This document shows positions 11,733 through 22,800 of a stretch of 64,000 nucleotides of DNA, piece by piece. This DNA is from Arenicola marina (Eukaryota; Annelida; Polychaeta; Arenicolidae): NCBI GenBank assembly GCA_964019135.1, contig OZ025252.1:7704823-7768822 (forward strand), in the 5' to 3' direction. The translations under genes were made by a program, and so were the position numbers. The notes beneath the pieces are model-generated. The model did not search any database. It was not told the origin of the DNA and worked only from the letters and a program-made list of their open reading frames with translations. How positions within the stretch are numbered: position 1 is the first letter of the stretch; the number at the start of each line of letters is the position of its first letter.

Positions 11733-14552
11733 ATGCGCCCCAGAGGAAGGTCACGTAGTCACAGCAATGACCTACCGCTTCACAGTACCCCAAACCCGAA
11801 AGGACTTACAGCAAACGGATATCACACACATAAGATCAATAACATGAAACTGAGCGACAGCCCGCGTCATAAGGCCGACGGTAATGTGCCTGGGACCCGT
11901 CAAACAGCGACGGACGGGAGCTTTATGGTGACTGTGATCCTAAGAGACGCCCAGAGACGCTACAAGTTACGTCACACGAAGGAAGGACGTCGCCGCCAAA
12001 CGCTTTTTTACCGCTTCGTGCGCGGTGGCGACATAGACGCCGTGCGTGACGTCATCAATCAGCTGTCGGGCCGAATGCACAGGAACGAGCGCGAATGGTT
12101 GCTAGGGACGCGCATCCCGCCTCCCGCGGAAGGACTGCGCAAGGTCATGGAGAGCGTGTGGAACGTCTGTCGGATTCTGTGTCTGGTGATCACGGCCGTC
12201 GTGCTTCTGGCCCTGGGCCCGGTGTTCTACCCTCTTCACGCCGCTGCAGTCTACGCCTGCGACAAGCTGAGGAAGCGAATCTCGGCGGATATCGACCTGC
12301 CTCTCGCCTTCGCGGCGCTGTCCTGTGACATCGAGATGATCAAGTTATTCCGACAGGAAGGAGTCTCTATGACCCAGAAGGATAGCGGGGCTAATAACGT
12401 CTTTCATTATCTGGCTGATTTCTCGGTGGAAAAAACAGAGTTAAGTATCGAGTCTTTCCACGTCCTTCTTCGTGCGTTTTCGGATCAGCTTCCCGACATC
12501 TATGACGTCATGACCCAACAGACGAACTCGGGCGGTTTGACGGCCATGGAACAGGCGCTGAGACACGGAAGTCCCCGTATTTTTGAGGCTTTCGCCAACG
12601 TGGAAGGAATCCTAAAGAAAACTGTAATGACCATCGGTAAACATGGGTCCAAAGTGGGCTCGGATGAGATCGACGATCTCTTTCCCAAGATGCACGGCGT
12701 TGGTGTTATCACGAAGGGCAACCCCGAGATCTCGGCGCCGTCGCTGAGCCGACGCGGAAGTGGCTCCAGCAGCGAGACGAGCGCCACCCGCAGTGACGTC
12801 ACGCGGCGGTACCGGCTGATTCGCTATGACGTCACGCGGTACGAAAGCGCCGATATCATGGGCAAGCAGAGTCGCCTTCTGCTGTTGCTCGCCTGCAAGG
12901 ACTTTGAGAACATGCCGGAAGCGGATATGGACACACTGGGTAACATCTGCTTTCTGCGTGAATGGGCCCGCATGAAGGTGTCTAGTGTGATGTGGGTTAT
13001 GGTCCTCCGCAACTTAACGAGTTTCCTCTTCACGGCTATTCTCATAGTCCTTCTCGTCAACACAGACGGCGACAACAGGATGCACCCGCTGAGGACCATG
13101 TTCAGCGATCAACTCGCCAGCGCGCAGCTTCACGCCAAAATGGAATACATGGCCTCCACTTCCAAGAACGGTGACGTCACGGGTGTACCGGTTATGGTTG
13201 GTGACGTCATGGGTGTACCGGGCATGGTTGGTGACGTCACAGATATACCGCGCAAGAGTGATGACGTCACGGATATGCCAGGCATGGTTGATGACGTCAC
13301 GGTTATACTGAGCCCTGGGAGCGATGTCACCGCTGAATCGAACACACAAGATGACATCAAAGCAATTGATGTCACGGACATCGGCAGTGACGTGATGAAT
13401 AGAGACAACATTACAAATGTCGTATCCACTCTCGCCACGACTGACCCTAGTGACAGCCAGTTACGTGGGATCTCGTTGCCAGGAGACGGTGACGATCAGG
13501 ACTTTTGCGTCGGGGAGTCGCAGGAAGTGGCGGGTGTGGTGCTGGACAGTTGTCAGTACGAGGCCTTCCTTCACCTGCGAGAACAATGTCCAGGAGGCGT
13601 CACTGATGACGTCATCCTCGTCACATCAGCGTTAAAGCCCTTGAGAGTCAACTTCCGCCTCATAGCAGACATTAAGCTTACTCTCTGCTTTATTTCGGCC
13701 GCTTTTGTTTTTTCCGAATTGCTAACCCGACTGGTTTTTATCGTCAGGCGCTTCTCGCTGCGCCGAGGGGCGGTCAGCAGCTCTCTCTACCGGATCATGT
13801 CCTGTAGATTGCCCGGGTCGTACTTCGACCGAGGCTGCCGCTTCACCAGTTCAGTCTGCTTCATCCTGTATTGGGAAGCGATCAAGCCACTGTCCGGGCA
13901 ATATAAGCTCCTGTCAAAAGAAGAAGTTGACTGGCGCGAGGCTGCCGCTGTCTATCTCATCAACGGCGTCTTCCTCCTGAGCTTCGCGCAGCTGCTGTGG
14001 GCCCTCCGCCTCCTACCGGCGGTCGGAACCTTCATCATCAGTATCTTCTACATGGGACGAGACTTGGCCAACTTCCTGATCGTCTACGCCTTCGTTCTCG
14101 TCGCCTTCTCGTCCATCTTCCGGGCGGTGATGCGGGACCCGGACTGCCCAGCGATCAGACAGGAGGCCTTCACCACCCTCCCGTCCAGCGCCTTCCAAGC
14201 CTTTAACCTCATGCTGGGGCAGGGCGACTTTGCCTACGATACGAGTGACGCGGCGCTTTTCGCCTACATCATCTACTCCATCATCGTCATCTTGCTCCTG
14301 CTCAACCTCATCATCGCCGTCATGAGTCGGACGGCCGACACCGTCATGAGCTCCCCCTGGCGAGAAACCTTGCAGCAGATGGAGATTCTGGGCGAGGCTT
14401 TGGAGCAGGAAGCGAACCTCTTGTGCTGGACCTTCCCATGCCGGAAGTGGCTGCACCGGAAGAGGATGGAAAACACCGGTTACGTCATCAGGAATGGAGA
14501 AATCCCGGACGCCGACAGAAGAGTCTTTATCGAGGTGGAGGAGGAGAGTTAA
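11733..14552 (+). CDS. TRP-superfamily cation channel, copy 2 (full-length frame, 939 aa)
   Basis: One uninterrupted frame runs from ATG 11,733 to TAA 14,550-14,552. The N-terminal ~350 residues contain ankyrin-like stretches (around residues 90-115 and 185-230), split by a strongly hydrophobic segment at about residues 143-176. S1 is near residue 420 and is followed by an unusually long S1-S2 loop of about 200 residues holding a 10-residue repeat. S2 (~643-671), S3 (~703-717), S4 (~739-760), S5 (~763-797), pore loop with LMLGQGDF (~820-836) and S6 with LLLLNLIIAVM (~844-863) follow, then a tail ending FIEVEEES. The frame stays open upstream to 11,589 without an ATG. A good acceptor (AG at 11,651-11,652 after a pyrimidine-rich stretch) could join an upstream exon, so the start is uncertain. 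TRP membership is by pore and S6 motifs; the subfamily (TRPV/TRPA-like) is inference. Confidence 0.85.
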   Translation: MRPRGRSRSHSNDLPLHSTPNPKGLTANGYHTHKINNMKLSDSPRHKADGNVPGTRQTATDGSFMVTVILRDAQRRYKLRHTKEGRRRQTLFYRFVRGGDIDAVRDVINQLSGRMHRNEREWLLGTRIPPPAEGLRKVMESVWNVCRILCLVITAVVLLALGPVFYPLHAAAVYACDKLRKRISADIDLPLAFAALSCDIEMIKLFRQEGVSMTQKDSGANNVFHYLADFSVEKTELSIESFHVLLRAFSDQLPDIYDVMTQQTNSGGLTAMEQALRHGSPRIFEAFANVEGILKKTVMTIGKHGSKVGSDEIDDLFPKMHGVGVITKGNPEISAPSLSRRGSGSSSETSATRSDVTRRYRLIRYDVTRYESADIMGKQSRLLLLLACKDFENMPEADMDTLGNICFLREWARMKVSSVMWVMVLRNLTSFLFTAILIVLLVNTDGDNRMHPLRTMFSDQLASAQLHAKMEYMASTSKNGDVTGVPVMVGDVMGVPGMVGDVTDIPRKSDDVTDMPGMVDDVTVILSPGSDVTAESNTQDDIKAIDVTDIGSDVMNRDNITNVVSTLATTDPSDSQLRGISLPGDGDDQDFCVGESQEVAGVVLDSCQYEAFLHLREQCPGGVTDDVILVTSALKPLRVNFRLIADIKLTLCFISAAFVFSELLTRLVFIVRRFSLRRGAVSSSLYRIMSCRLPGSYFDRGCRFTSSVCFILYWEAIKPLSGQYKLLSKEEVDWREAAAVYLINGVFLLSFAQLLWALRLLPAVGTFIISIFYMGRDLANFLIVYAFVLVAFSSIFRAVMRDPDCPAIRQEAFTTLPSSAFQAFNLMLGQGDFAYDTSDAALFAYIIYSIIVILLLLNLIIAVMSRTADTVMSSPWRETLQQMEILGEALEQEANLLCWTFPCRKWLHRKRMENTGYVIRNGEIPDADRRVFIEVEEES
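13170..13349 (+). repeat. In-frame 30-bp repeat in the TRP S1-S2 loop
   Basis: Five 30-bp units start at 13,170, 13,200, 13,230, 13,260 and 13,290, and a degenerate sixth follows. They encode ten-residue modules of the type GDVTGVPVMV. Most units hold the palindrome TGACGTCA. The array lies in the predicted extracellular loop between S1 and S2 and keeps the frame. Confidence 0.85.
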
Positions 14553-14597
14553 CAATACTAAGAGGGGTCTTTATCGAGGTGGAGGAGGAGGGCTTAG
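14519..14597 (+). repeat. Short duplication of the TRP copy 2 coding end
   Basis: The last codons (GTCTTTATCGAGGTGGAGGA at about 14,523) recur just after the stop (about 14,566). The 3' end of the CDS has been tandemly duplicated into the 3' UTR. A looser echo of the GTGGAGGA motif follows copy 1 (1,141-1,235). Confidence 0.6.
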
Positions 14598-15095
14598 TGG
14601 AAGAGTTAGTGTGAGGCTAGAGAAAACTTGTGTCAGATGGGATCATGCGAGTTATTAAGGCCAAGAAACCTTTGTAAATCGAAGTTTTCCTTTCAGACTG
14701 GGATAATAAGCTGATGTTGTACATATATATCGCGCTCCTGTATGGTATTCGCCTGAAGCCAGAAAGAGCATTCAAAGTCGAACATCTTCTCTACGTCTTG
14801 TGATATAGTCACCGTTTCGCTTTATAAATATTGCTGTGTACCGAAGTGTTATATATTAAAGATAGTGTAGACGGCTGTACATGAAAACACGTTATACAGT
14901 TGTCAGGTAGTGTTATAACTGGTTCATACGTGTCCTTATAGTGTTCTCGTAGTTGGGGAAGGGTAGAAGACCTCGTCACGTCACAATTTAGAAGAAAACA
15001 AAATCCTCTAATAAGTGAACTTAAAAACATTTAGGCGAGTCAGGAGCGCACATCTGTAACTGAACAATATAATGTTCCCATTGCACAAGAATTAA
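14598..15095. other. 3' flank of TRP copy 2
   Basis: Probable 3' UTR and intergenic sequence. No canonical AATAAA was found close after the stop and no other gene is visible. Confidence 0.35.
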
Positions 15096-15590
15096 AGTGT
15101 TCGTGCCACGATTTTTTTCTTGCTCAGAGTTAACTTCGTTTAGGAAGATAAACAAATAACCATTTGTTTTAATGGGAGTTTACAGTTTTTATTTCATGAT
15201 ATCACTATAAACGCGTTCGTCAAAGTAGCAAAAGCGAGGTCCGGCGGGTTTAATTCTGGGAGCATTGCATCTGAGGGTTATTTGAAAATTCCCCAATGAT
15301 GTCAAAAGATTTACATGTGAGTTTTGATGCCGTGAGTAGATATCTGTTGTCGAGGGCGTGTATTGTTTTTATGGTTGAGTGCTTTTCGTTGAGTTCCAGC
15401 CAATGAGCAGAGAGAATCTGAGTCAATATAACAACACATGCGTTCGTATTCCCCTTTGACGTCACTTTCCTTGCTCGCAGAATTTAAATTGGTAGGTGCG
15501 GAAACAAATGGGAAAAGTATGCTCTTAACATAAGCGTGGAAACACAGAAGATTAATATGAGCTAAAGTTGTTTTGACGTGGCCCCCAACT
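15096..15590 (+). mobile_element. MITE family A, copy 1
   Basis: It starts AGTGTTCGTGCCACGA and aligns through about 490 bp with copies at 47,221 and 58,500 (shared anchors CACTATAAACGCGTTCGTCA and GGAGCATTGCATCTGAG). The right terminus is degraded here. In copy 2 the inverted terminus TCGTGGCACAAACACT is intact. It has no coding capacity and is non-autonomous. Confidence 0.75.
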
Positions 15591-18500
15591 GTTTGACAAA
15601 TGGCAGTCCGTGCTTAATCTAGTCTGAGTCAGCAAAACGTCGTCTGTCATATTTGAGATCACTTTGAAGGTGCAAATAATGGTAGGGTTAAGCTTATAAC
15701 AAATTGATGGTGATACTACTGTTTTATTATCGTATTGTCTTTGTCACATATTCGTGGAGTGAAACATTAAACGCGATATGTTATGTGATTTATGAAGATA
15801 TATCAAAAAAACGCACGGGATATCGAGGCGGTGTGTTTGTTGGATGTTCACATATGTAGCGTGGCGTTCGTGTTGTCTCTCTGCCCCCCCCCCCACCCTC
15901 TTAGATAAATACGCTAACGTCCCCATCCATGACCAGTTACTGGGCTTCGCTCTGCACTAGTCATGCGTGTTTTAGCAAGAAAAGTCGAAATCTCCCGGCT
16001 TGATCGCTCACAATTAACTAGCGCTAACCTATCCCCATGTCGAATAGCCAGCTGCCGACCTGGCCAATGCAGTTCATTGTTATGCCTACGCCATAGATTT
16101 AGGGCCCCGATTGACCGTAAACGTCATACCAGGCTGTGCTCAAACTGGCATATAATTAACGTGGGACGCAAAAACTGGTATTAACCCAGGAAGTAGCATG
16201 TTCAGCTACCCACCCTTCGGCGGGTCACACCCGATTGCCTTTGATAATGCCCCCCCCCCCACCGCCAATACGCCCCTCCATCTACTTTACTGAACAAAAG
16301 TGGGATCAGGTATTGTGGTTTTGCTAGGCGTCTTGTCAAAAGCCGCTTATCATTACCATCGTGCCCCCAACCCCCTGGTGACCGCCCCTCCCTTACCACC
16401 ACACGTCACCCCCTCTTCGAATGCGTCCCCTCTGTTCTCCAATAGTGTGATTGCGGTCCCCGCCCTCCCCCCCCCCACCCCCTCCTTTCCCCGTTGCCCC
16501 GTCCCCCCTTCATATATTTATATATTTCCTGTACCTGTGTGACGGTAACAGAGGGTGACGACTGAGCATCACTCCAGTATCGTGAGCCGAGCCTCAGTTG
16601 TCGACATGAGAAGTGAAACTGGCCAGTTGGTCATTTATTTCAAATAACATAATCAGCTTTTTCTAAGACAAGGTTGCATTTTCAGGAAAGACCCTTTCCT
16701 ATTCAGACTATATTCCGCCTCAACTGTTTGACACACAAAGCACCAGTAGTCGAGACAATGCGAGAAATATCTTCTAATGCTTGTTAACGTATTAGCTTTT
16801 CCATCAAGAAGTTTATCACAACCCTAGAGTACATGAAACACACAACCAACGAATGGAACTCTCGTCTGCAAATGAAACAACAATTAACGTCCACGAACCG
16901 AGGAAGGCACAATGATTCATCACAACCAAAAATAAATTAGGTAGTCTATCCATATAGGTCTTTAGATCAATAATTTGATCCCAAATGACATATCACCATA
17001 AGTATCTAAAGGTTATTTCTTCTGCGTTAACCAAAAAATTGTCTTGTTGGTGTGTGTTGGCTTAATAGCTCAGGTATTACTCATGTTTATTATTTTCTAC
17101 AACAATCGATTTCATCGAGGATAATACGAGTCGCAACTTATCTTTACATCCAGAGCCACATTTATCACGTGACGGTTGCCCCGACAACATACGACGCCCA
17201 TTTCCGATCACAACCGCACAACCGTCACATCGCCTCACACCTCACGAATTAACGTTTGTCTCGAGGGTCGACCGTCGGGACCGCGTCGTATTTACATCAG
17301 AAAGTCACCATCAATACTTCTAACAATACGTTTAACTAATCATAAATTTCTTTCCGTATCTAAATGGACGATACAAACCTGATCATTTGGCAAGACAACT
17401 ACCCGAAAGGACTCGAAATTGTTCATTCGAAGCGGTCAACAAACACTGGAGGTGGTCTCATATAACCATACAAGGCTAGTTGTATGTGTAGATCAACAAG
17501 TTACTCGCCATTTCCATACGCGGAAGATAAAAAGATGGAATTAAATATAAAGATTGCCCCAAAATAATATTTCAAGGTCATAATGCACGTAGTTTAGCCG
17601 TCAGCGGGGCTGAGTCGGCTAAAGTTACCCTGTAATGTTTTAGGGCGATTTCAGCCGACTAAGCCCCGCAGCCGGCTGGACTATGTATGTGAAATAAGAC
17701 CACTGAACTATGACGTACTTTCTCCGCAAGGTCAAATCAGAGGTTCAGCCGTTGTAACACCGCCAAAGGCTTTAATCATTAGAAAGTATGAATAACGATG
17801 CAATTATAATAGGCGTGAAATATGGATATCCTTGGATACAGACTATTATGGAAAAAAATACAAATTAGGAAAACAGAATGACCAATTCACAGAAATTATA
17901 CTGAAACAACAAGCGGAAATATATTCCAAGAAACGCGTACAGTATATTATTCCATGATATGCAAAACACATCCTCCACGGTCATCGGAACGTCGTACAAT
18001 AGCCAGGACGGGACTGGACGGATTTCTGCATGACAATAACTTATAATAGCGTCATATATTTTGACTGAGACATTTAAGCCATTGTAACCATGATAACAGG
18101 ACGGATGTGCAACCATCATATAGCATTAATAATACTGGAGTTTCATTTCGAGGCCACATTACAAATCTCAGAGAATTGTGGATACACAGAAGTCAAATCA
18201 TGTAATTAAAATAAGCATGGACAGCATTGTACTCAGGCATAATATAATATGTAATGAAAATTGATACACAATAGACATAGTCGACGAAGCGAAGCTGTTT
18301 CGCCATAATACGAGCGTCGAGTTTTGTTTGATTCAGCATGTCATTCAATCTACGGACAATGTCAATTGAGGGAGGTGACTGATGGAGTATGCAGTATTAT
18401 CGCTGTATACATAGGGAAATACATGTACCCATAATAACCAAAAGCAGCCAAAACCAAGTTTGAGCGAGCGGCTACCTTGTTCGATAATTCCCGTATCAAT

Positions 18501-18884
18501 GGCAAGAAGAGTATATTGGTAACTTAGGCTCGGATATTAAACATGCAAGCACTTGACCATAACGCCCCAAGATAGGATACCCTGTACAGATTTCATTGTT
18601 GTATATAAGGCGGATCCACTCCAATTCACAGCTTGGGGTTATAACCCTATATGTCACAGTGTATGTATGGATACAACTTATTGAAATGTAAGACTAACCT
18701 AACGCATGGAAATGTACGTAACATATAGCTGGTGGGATTCGTTAAAAGGTACACATGTTTACACTGCTGCATCATACAGTGATTGTATTTTTACAACCAT
18801 CTGCACAGTGGCCACGTGTTAAACATGTACCCCAGCTACCAATAAACATCGTTTCCTATATAGTACAGTGTAATGTGCTAGTGA
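15591..18884. other. Intergenic sequence with low-complexity tracts and one hairpin
   Basis: No gene is supported. It contains C-runs at about 15,884 and 16,250, a C-rich stretch at 16,380-16,510 and the inverted repeat at 17,596-17,677 listed separately. Confidence 0.4.
17596..17677. repeat. Imperfect 25-bp inverted repeat
   Basis: The left arm 17,596-17,620 (AGCCGTCAGCGGGGCT then GAGTCGGCT) pairs with the right arm 17,653-17,677. About 21 of 25 positions are complementary, around a loop of about 32 nt. Confidence 0.7.
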
Positions 18885-19145
18885 CCACCTGTAGTGACCA
18901 CCTGTACAACGACCACCTGTATACAACGACCACCTGTACACATCGACCATGTACACAGCGACCACCTGTACACATCGACCATGTACACATCGACCATGTA
19001 CACAGCGACCACCTGTACACATCGACCATGTACACAGCGACCACCTGTACACATCGACCATGTACACAGTGACCACCTGTACACAACGACCTGTACACAG
19101 CGACCGCCTGCACACAGCGACCACCTGCACACAGCGACCACCTGC
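18885..19145. repeat. Minisatellite downstream of KIF6 (CGACCA(CC)TGTACACA)
   Basis: Sub-units of about 16 bp alternate ACCACCTGTACACA and CGACCATGTACACA. All overlapping open frames here are by-products of this repeat. Confidence 0.8.
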
Positions 19146-19526
19146 TGTGTACGCAGCCCATTGTGACATCTCCAGTATTTAAAAGGACCATATGCTGAAC
19201 ATAACATACACGTATGTCAGTTGTACCACGTGTACAACCATCCCGGTGTGTTGTGTTATCTTCCGTCTTGCTGGGTACCTGCAATACAAGACAATAATAT
19301 TCTGCTTAAACTATCATTCTGCACTGCATTTAAACGCTCATTTTTATTATTTTTCCACACAAAATGTACCTTTATAATTCCTAATCAATTTGCCGACCCT
19401 GTTTCTTCTCAGTAATTTCTCTGATCAGCTCACATCGAGCCGGTTTTCCCAGAGGTTTCCTGATGTATTGTATGTTGGCCTGCACACGGGTAATTTGGGA
19501 GCTTGAGTTTCATATATTTTCCCGTT

Positions 19527-19532
19527 TTTATT
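19527..19532 (-). promoter_or_regulatory. Candidate poly(A) signal for KIF6
   Basis: AATAAA on the minus strand about 178 nt after the predicted KIF6 stop. A second AATAAA lies about 190 nt further on. Candidate only. Confidence 0.35.
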
Positions 19533-19709
19533 ACTTTAGAAATCTCGACAAATTCCCTATTTATCTCCTGATATTTTGTTTATTTCCCATTTTTCACTGT
19601 CCTATGGGTAAAACTAAACCGGAACCGGAAGTCACCCACGCGGCCTTCACCATCGATTGGTCATTCTTCTGATCTGATAAAAGCGCGAAACGTTTGATTC
19701 GAGTATAGC

Positions 19710-19842
19710 TCACGTATAGCTCAGGGAAAATGACTCACTGTGCTGCAGGACCCTCTGTCTGGCTCTCATGAAGGCCATGATGTCGGCGTCCGCTTGAGCG
19801 TCCCCCGTCAGCGGCATGGCGGCCTCCGCCCGCGTCTCCAAC
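19710..19842 (-). CDS. KIF6: KIF6 terminal coding exon 21
   Basis: It encodes [14 protein letters not shown], then [17 protein letters not shown], matching the conserved KIF6 C-terminus, and reads to TGA at 19,710-19,712. CACA|GTGAGT at 19,739/19,738 could instead be a donor to one more short exon. Confidence 0.85.
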
Positions 19843-22800
19843 CTGTAGGGGGCGCCACAGTACTGACGTCACTTACAGCCATACAGACAACACGTTTACA
19901 CAGTTATACCGTCTGAGGGAAGGGGTTTCTGACGTATACATCATGTTTTGTTAGTGAAGTATGGTCGAGCAGCTAGTCTTCTCGCGATCAGCACCGGGGA
20001 ATAAGAGTCATTGCTGGTACGTCTGTCAATTAATTAAATGATAATATTTAATGTTTTAATGAAACGATATTTTAATGAAGTATTGACATATTTGAGGGGA
20101 TTACTTGTTTATATTTATTTTCTGTTTACTATACATGCACAGCTAGCGCAGTTAATCGTCCTGGTAACGTGTACGTATACTGTGCCACATTACGGGGCAG
20201 CGACGATGTAACACTGACTGTGATTGGCTGTAGCTCCTCTGGCCGGCCTCCCGGGACCCGTATCCACTGGTGTCGGAGGGCTCGTGGCCGGCTCTGGGGC
20301 CACGTGACCCGGCCGATGCCACTTCCGGTCTGTGGGCGGATATAGCCGATGACTTCCCGGACGACACGGAACTCTGGGAGAGAGCGGACGGAACAGATGG
20401 CATCCACAATGGCAAGGTAGGCCCACCACGACGTATATGGACATGAGGTGTGTATGAGGGAAATTGGACATGGGTAAAGGGCGTGTTTACCCACACCAAG
20501 CATGCGAATTATGGTCGAAGTAAACCGATATATTAATGAAAACGTTTATCCATTGATTGTAAAATAATTCTGATATAATTAGCAAATGATTTAAGATGTT
20601 CAAAGTTGGTTTAGTGGAAGCAGATATTAATTAATGGGGTGTAAAAATAATGGTGAGGAGTCACGGTGATTCGGAAGATCTGTAGCTAGCTACGTATCGA
20701 CACCCCCGTCTTTGTATCGGATCTAAGACCAACGGACCAGCTGCAAAGGAAAAAACACACTGCCACCGGCCATAATGAACTGTTGTCGCCTTGCCTGCGT
20801 GACTTACCTGTGAGGCGCTTATGGCTGGAATGGTGCTGTAACTTTTCATCGGGGTCACGGGGGGTGTTTGCCACGCCGATTTGTTCTTCCCAGAATCCTT
20901 AGTAGGCTCCTGCTGTTGCTGCAAGTTATTATTATTTTATTTCATTCAAACTATTCGATTTCGCAGGTTTACTGCTTCATGCAAACTTCCCTTTAGTTAA
21001 TTTAAATTGGTTAAAATTTAAATGATGCATTTGTCCAAAGATGCGAAGGAAAATATGGTGACCACCCCTCACATCTGTTGGTACAGGTGGACGCATACAT
21101 ATTTAGCATGCAAATTGGCGGTTACGACACGGTTAGTGGATTGTGAGTAGAGTTTTAAGCCCGAGCGTTTCATTCACCCGTAAGACATATAATATACATT
21201 ACATATAACATGGATTACATGTATATGTAAGATACAACACGTATAATACACATTACATATAATATACATTACCGGTACATATAATGTACATTACATGCAG
21301 TCTAAAATATATATCCATGTACATTACATGTAATATCAAATACATATAATATACATTACATGTAATATACAACACATGTAATGTACAATACATGTAATAT
21401 ACAATACATGCAATATACATTACATTTAATATACATTACATGTAATATACATTACATTTAATATACATTACATTTAAAATACATTACATGTACTTTAATA
21501 CACATCACATAACAAACGAGTCGTCTTTGCAGGGGTGGCCGCATTACAAGGAGCAGCAATGTAAATAACTATAATCATAATAACATAGGGACAAGTAAGA
21601 ATGAAAGCAGAACGCAAGGAAGCGAGGACGATGTCGGGAGGGTACCTGGGCGGAGGCTGCCTGCTGCGCCCACCACAACTCGAAATCTTTCATCAGCTTC
21701 ACTTTGGTGTTCTCCAGCAGGTGTTGTAGGTGTTCAATCTCAGTCTTCAGGTGTCGCAGCCTTCCGAAGGAATCCTTATACCTGGGAGGCGCGACACAGT
21801 TATTATAATTATATAACGTTAAACGAACATCGGTTATTAGTTTACATACAGCGTAAAGCTGTCCCGTAAGTTGGTTGGTTGGTTGTATATTCAGGACGCT
21901 TTAACCACTTTTGGTCATATCGCGTCAATGGGAGAAGGGAGGCAGAGTGAAGCCATGTCCCCGCGGGTAACCCCCCTACTCTTTGCGAAGAAGGACCTGG
22001 GATCTTTATCCTGCGACCACACAGACATGGCCACAGCGGGGCTCGAACCACCGACCCACGTGCCGTTAGGCTCTCAGGTGGCCAGGGCACTCAAGGCGAG
22101 CCCTCTAACCCACTGGTCTATCGGGGCGGCCCCTCCTTATACCTGGGAGGCGTGACTCGAATTACGCGTTACAAGTAAACATGCAAGGTCACATCGGTCG
22201 ATACCAGTGGGTTGGAAAGGGGTAAATAGTGCTGATACACAACAACGATTAAACCAGAGGCTGAATAGCAATGAAGTAATGCCCGTCACTATACACAATG
22301 AGTGGTGGCAGATATCATTATATAATTATCTGGGGCGGTATACATAATCCCCTCGTAAACTCCGCACGACAAGTACATTAATTTTTCGTCTTAGCCTCGC
22401 CAGCTCGTTGTGGTGGTGCTCATGATTAAGACAACCTCTTGAATATAATTTTAGCACTTTCTTAATTCAGAAAATCCACTTCTTGGGTGATTACTTAAGC
22501 ATTTTGAACCTGATAATCGCTCGACAAATCTTCCACTTAGCGCGTAGAGGCGTAGTCTAAGTGGCGATTATGAATAAGGCCCTCATAGGCGGCCATTTGC
22601 CGATTCCAACAAACTCCACTACGTCATTAAGTGACAAACCTAAACATTCGCCTTATTCATGGAATCGCCATATGGACGCCAAAACGAGGCTGTGCCTGCA
22701 AACACAAACTGCGTGACTCGCCCAACGCGTGAAATCTAATGGGAGACACTGCTGCGGGTTCGCTGCGAAATAGCTCCCGGGTTATTTCAGTAATAAAATG

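Noticed and set aside
18755..19284. Overlapping frames with HIDHVHSDHLYT or WSLCTGGRCV repeats
   Set aside because: Products of the GTACACA minisatellite on both strands.
20129..20503. 124-codon minus frame across KIF6 exon 20
   Set aside because: Wrong frame; phase from exon 18/19 and into exon 21 selects the [10 protein letters not shown] frame instead.
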